Source of the DNA: JAYENY01 sp964563465
Lineage (GTDB): Bacteria > Patescibacteriota > Minisyncoccia > Minisyncoccales > PEYH01
Length of the DNA stretch: 27,596 nt
Assembly: GCA_964563465.1 (NCBI GenBank)
Contig: CAZLVZ010000006.1
Coordinates: forward strand, 1-27,596
Direction of reading: 5' to 3'
Shown here: in pieces, positions 27,355-27,596 of the stretch
Numbering within the stretch: position 1 is the stretch's first letter
How the letters are laid out: every line of letters begins with the position of its first letter
The notes under the pieces: model-generated
Databases searched by the model: none
Told to the model about the DNA's origin: nothing
The model's input: only the letters and a program-made list of their open reading frames with translations
Translations under genes and position numbers: made by a program

Positions 27355-27596
27355 ATGAAAAATGGCCAGAAGGTTTTGGTAAGCGACATAGATGGCACTA
27401 TCATATGGCTATCTTTGCCCGCTCAAGTCCATGAATTTGTATTCAGGCACAGGTGTTTTCTTATCTTCTTTCTTTTGATTTTCCCATTGGCTTGTTTCTT
27501 TTATTTTTTGAGGCCAAGAAAGAAAAGCGCAAAGATAAAGATAATTAAACATAGAGAGAATGGTGGTCGGATAGTTTTTGTTTCTGCCACCGAAGA
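27355..27596 (+). CDS. HAD-like phosphatase with an inserted membrane segment (5' part only)
   Basis: Only the first 80 codons are in the window; the frame is open at the edge. Residues 7-15 read VLVSDIDGT, the HAD-superfamily motif I with nucleophile Asp11 and acid/base Asp13. A hydrophobic helix (about 34-52, CFLIFFLLIFPLACFFYFL) comes next, then a basic linker RPRKKSAK. GGRIVFVSATE at about 70-80 is the expected place and shape of motif II. A membrane helix between motifs I and II of a HAD fold is unusual; it may lie in the cap or act as an anchor. The Shine-Dalgarno sequence AGGAGGTGA (27340-27348) is a near-perfect match, six bases before the ATG. The substrate is unknown. Confidence 0.65.
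   Translation, partial: MKNGQKVLVSDIDGTIIWLSLPAQVHEFVFRHRCFLIFFLLIFPLACFFYFLRPRKKSAKIKIIKHRENGGRIVFVSATE

Overview
The window is a densely packed, AT-rich bacterial chromosome segment, mostly conserved housekeeping genes on the + strand. UGA serves as a stop (infA, mreB copy 1, pheT, dCMP deaminase), so the standard bacterial code applies and code-25 lineages (Gracilibacteria/SR1) are excluded. Several proteins are reduced: L13 and ProRS are short, PheT lacks its N-terminal tRNA-binding domain, and RNA polymerase alpha lacks its C-terminal domain. There are also two MreB paralogues and a PEGA/propeller membrane protein. Together these suggest a Candidate Phyla Radiation (Patescibacteria) member, probably Parcubacteria-like. 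That placement is inference; no 16S gene is present.

Layout. 1-346: an unrecognised reading-frame end. 376-4786: an alpha-operon-type cluster (infA, rpmJ, rpsM, rpsK, rpsD, rpoA, rplQ) running into rplM-rpsI and closed by a symmetrical terminator. A 68-bp tandem repeat lies between rpmJ and rpsM, and rpmJ is a 38-residue gene that is easily missed. 4840-6285: the only clear minus-strand gene, a PEGA-domain membrane protein convergent with rpsI and divergent from murA. 6428-16194: murA, mreB, a clamp-loader delta' homologue, frr, rseP, proS, a second mreB, gatC, gatA and a small membrane protein. 16244-16573: three tRNAs (two with CAU anticodons, one Asp). 16714-18012: tmk, a 47-residue membrane peptide and a 134-residue membrane-anchored protein. 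18106-23142: pheS, pheT, gyrB. 23191-25720: secE, nusG, rplK, dCMP deaminase, thyX. 25808-27268: gatB. From 27355: the start of a membrane-spanning HAD-like protein cut by the window end.

The genes mostly serve translation (ribosomal proteins, IF-1, RRF, ProRS, PheRS, GatCAB, tRNAs), transcription (alpha subunit, NusG), replication and topology (delta', GyrB), wall and shape (MurA, two MreBs), membrane proteolysis and secretion (RseP, SecE) and dTTP supply (dCMP deaminase, ThyX, Tmk).

The most interesting signals are regulatory. (1) A repeat family begins exactly at the stop codon of the upstream gene at two loci (rpmJ and murA) and carries a stem that is maintained by a compensatory base change. 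(2) Most genes have no Shine-Dalgarno sequence, and at several transcription-unit heads a sigma70-type promoter sits so close to the ATG that the mRNA should be leaderless or nearly so. A minority (tmk, the 47-aa peptide, the 134-aa protein, thyX, the HAD-like gene) carry near-perfect AGGAGG sites. (3) RpoA has a lysine-rich tail where the alpha C-terminal domain should be.
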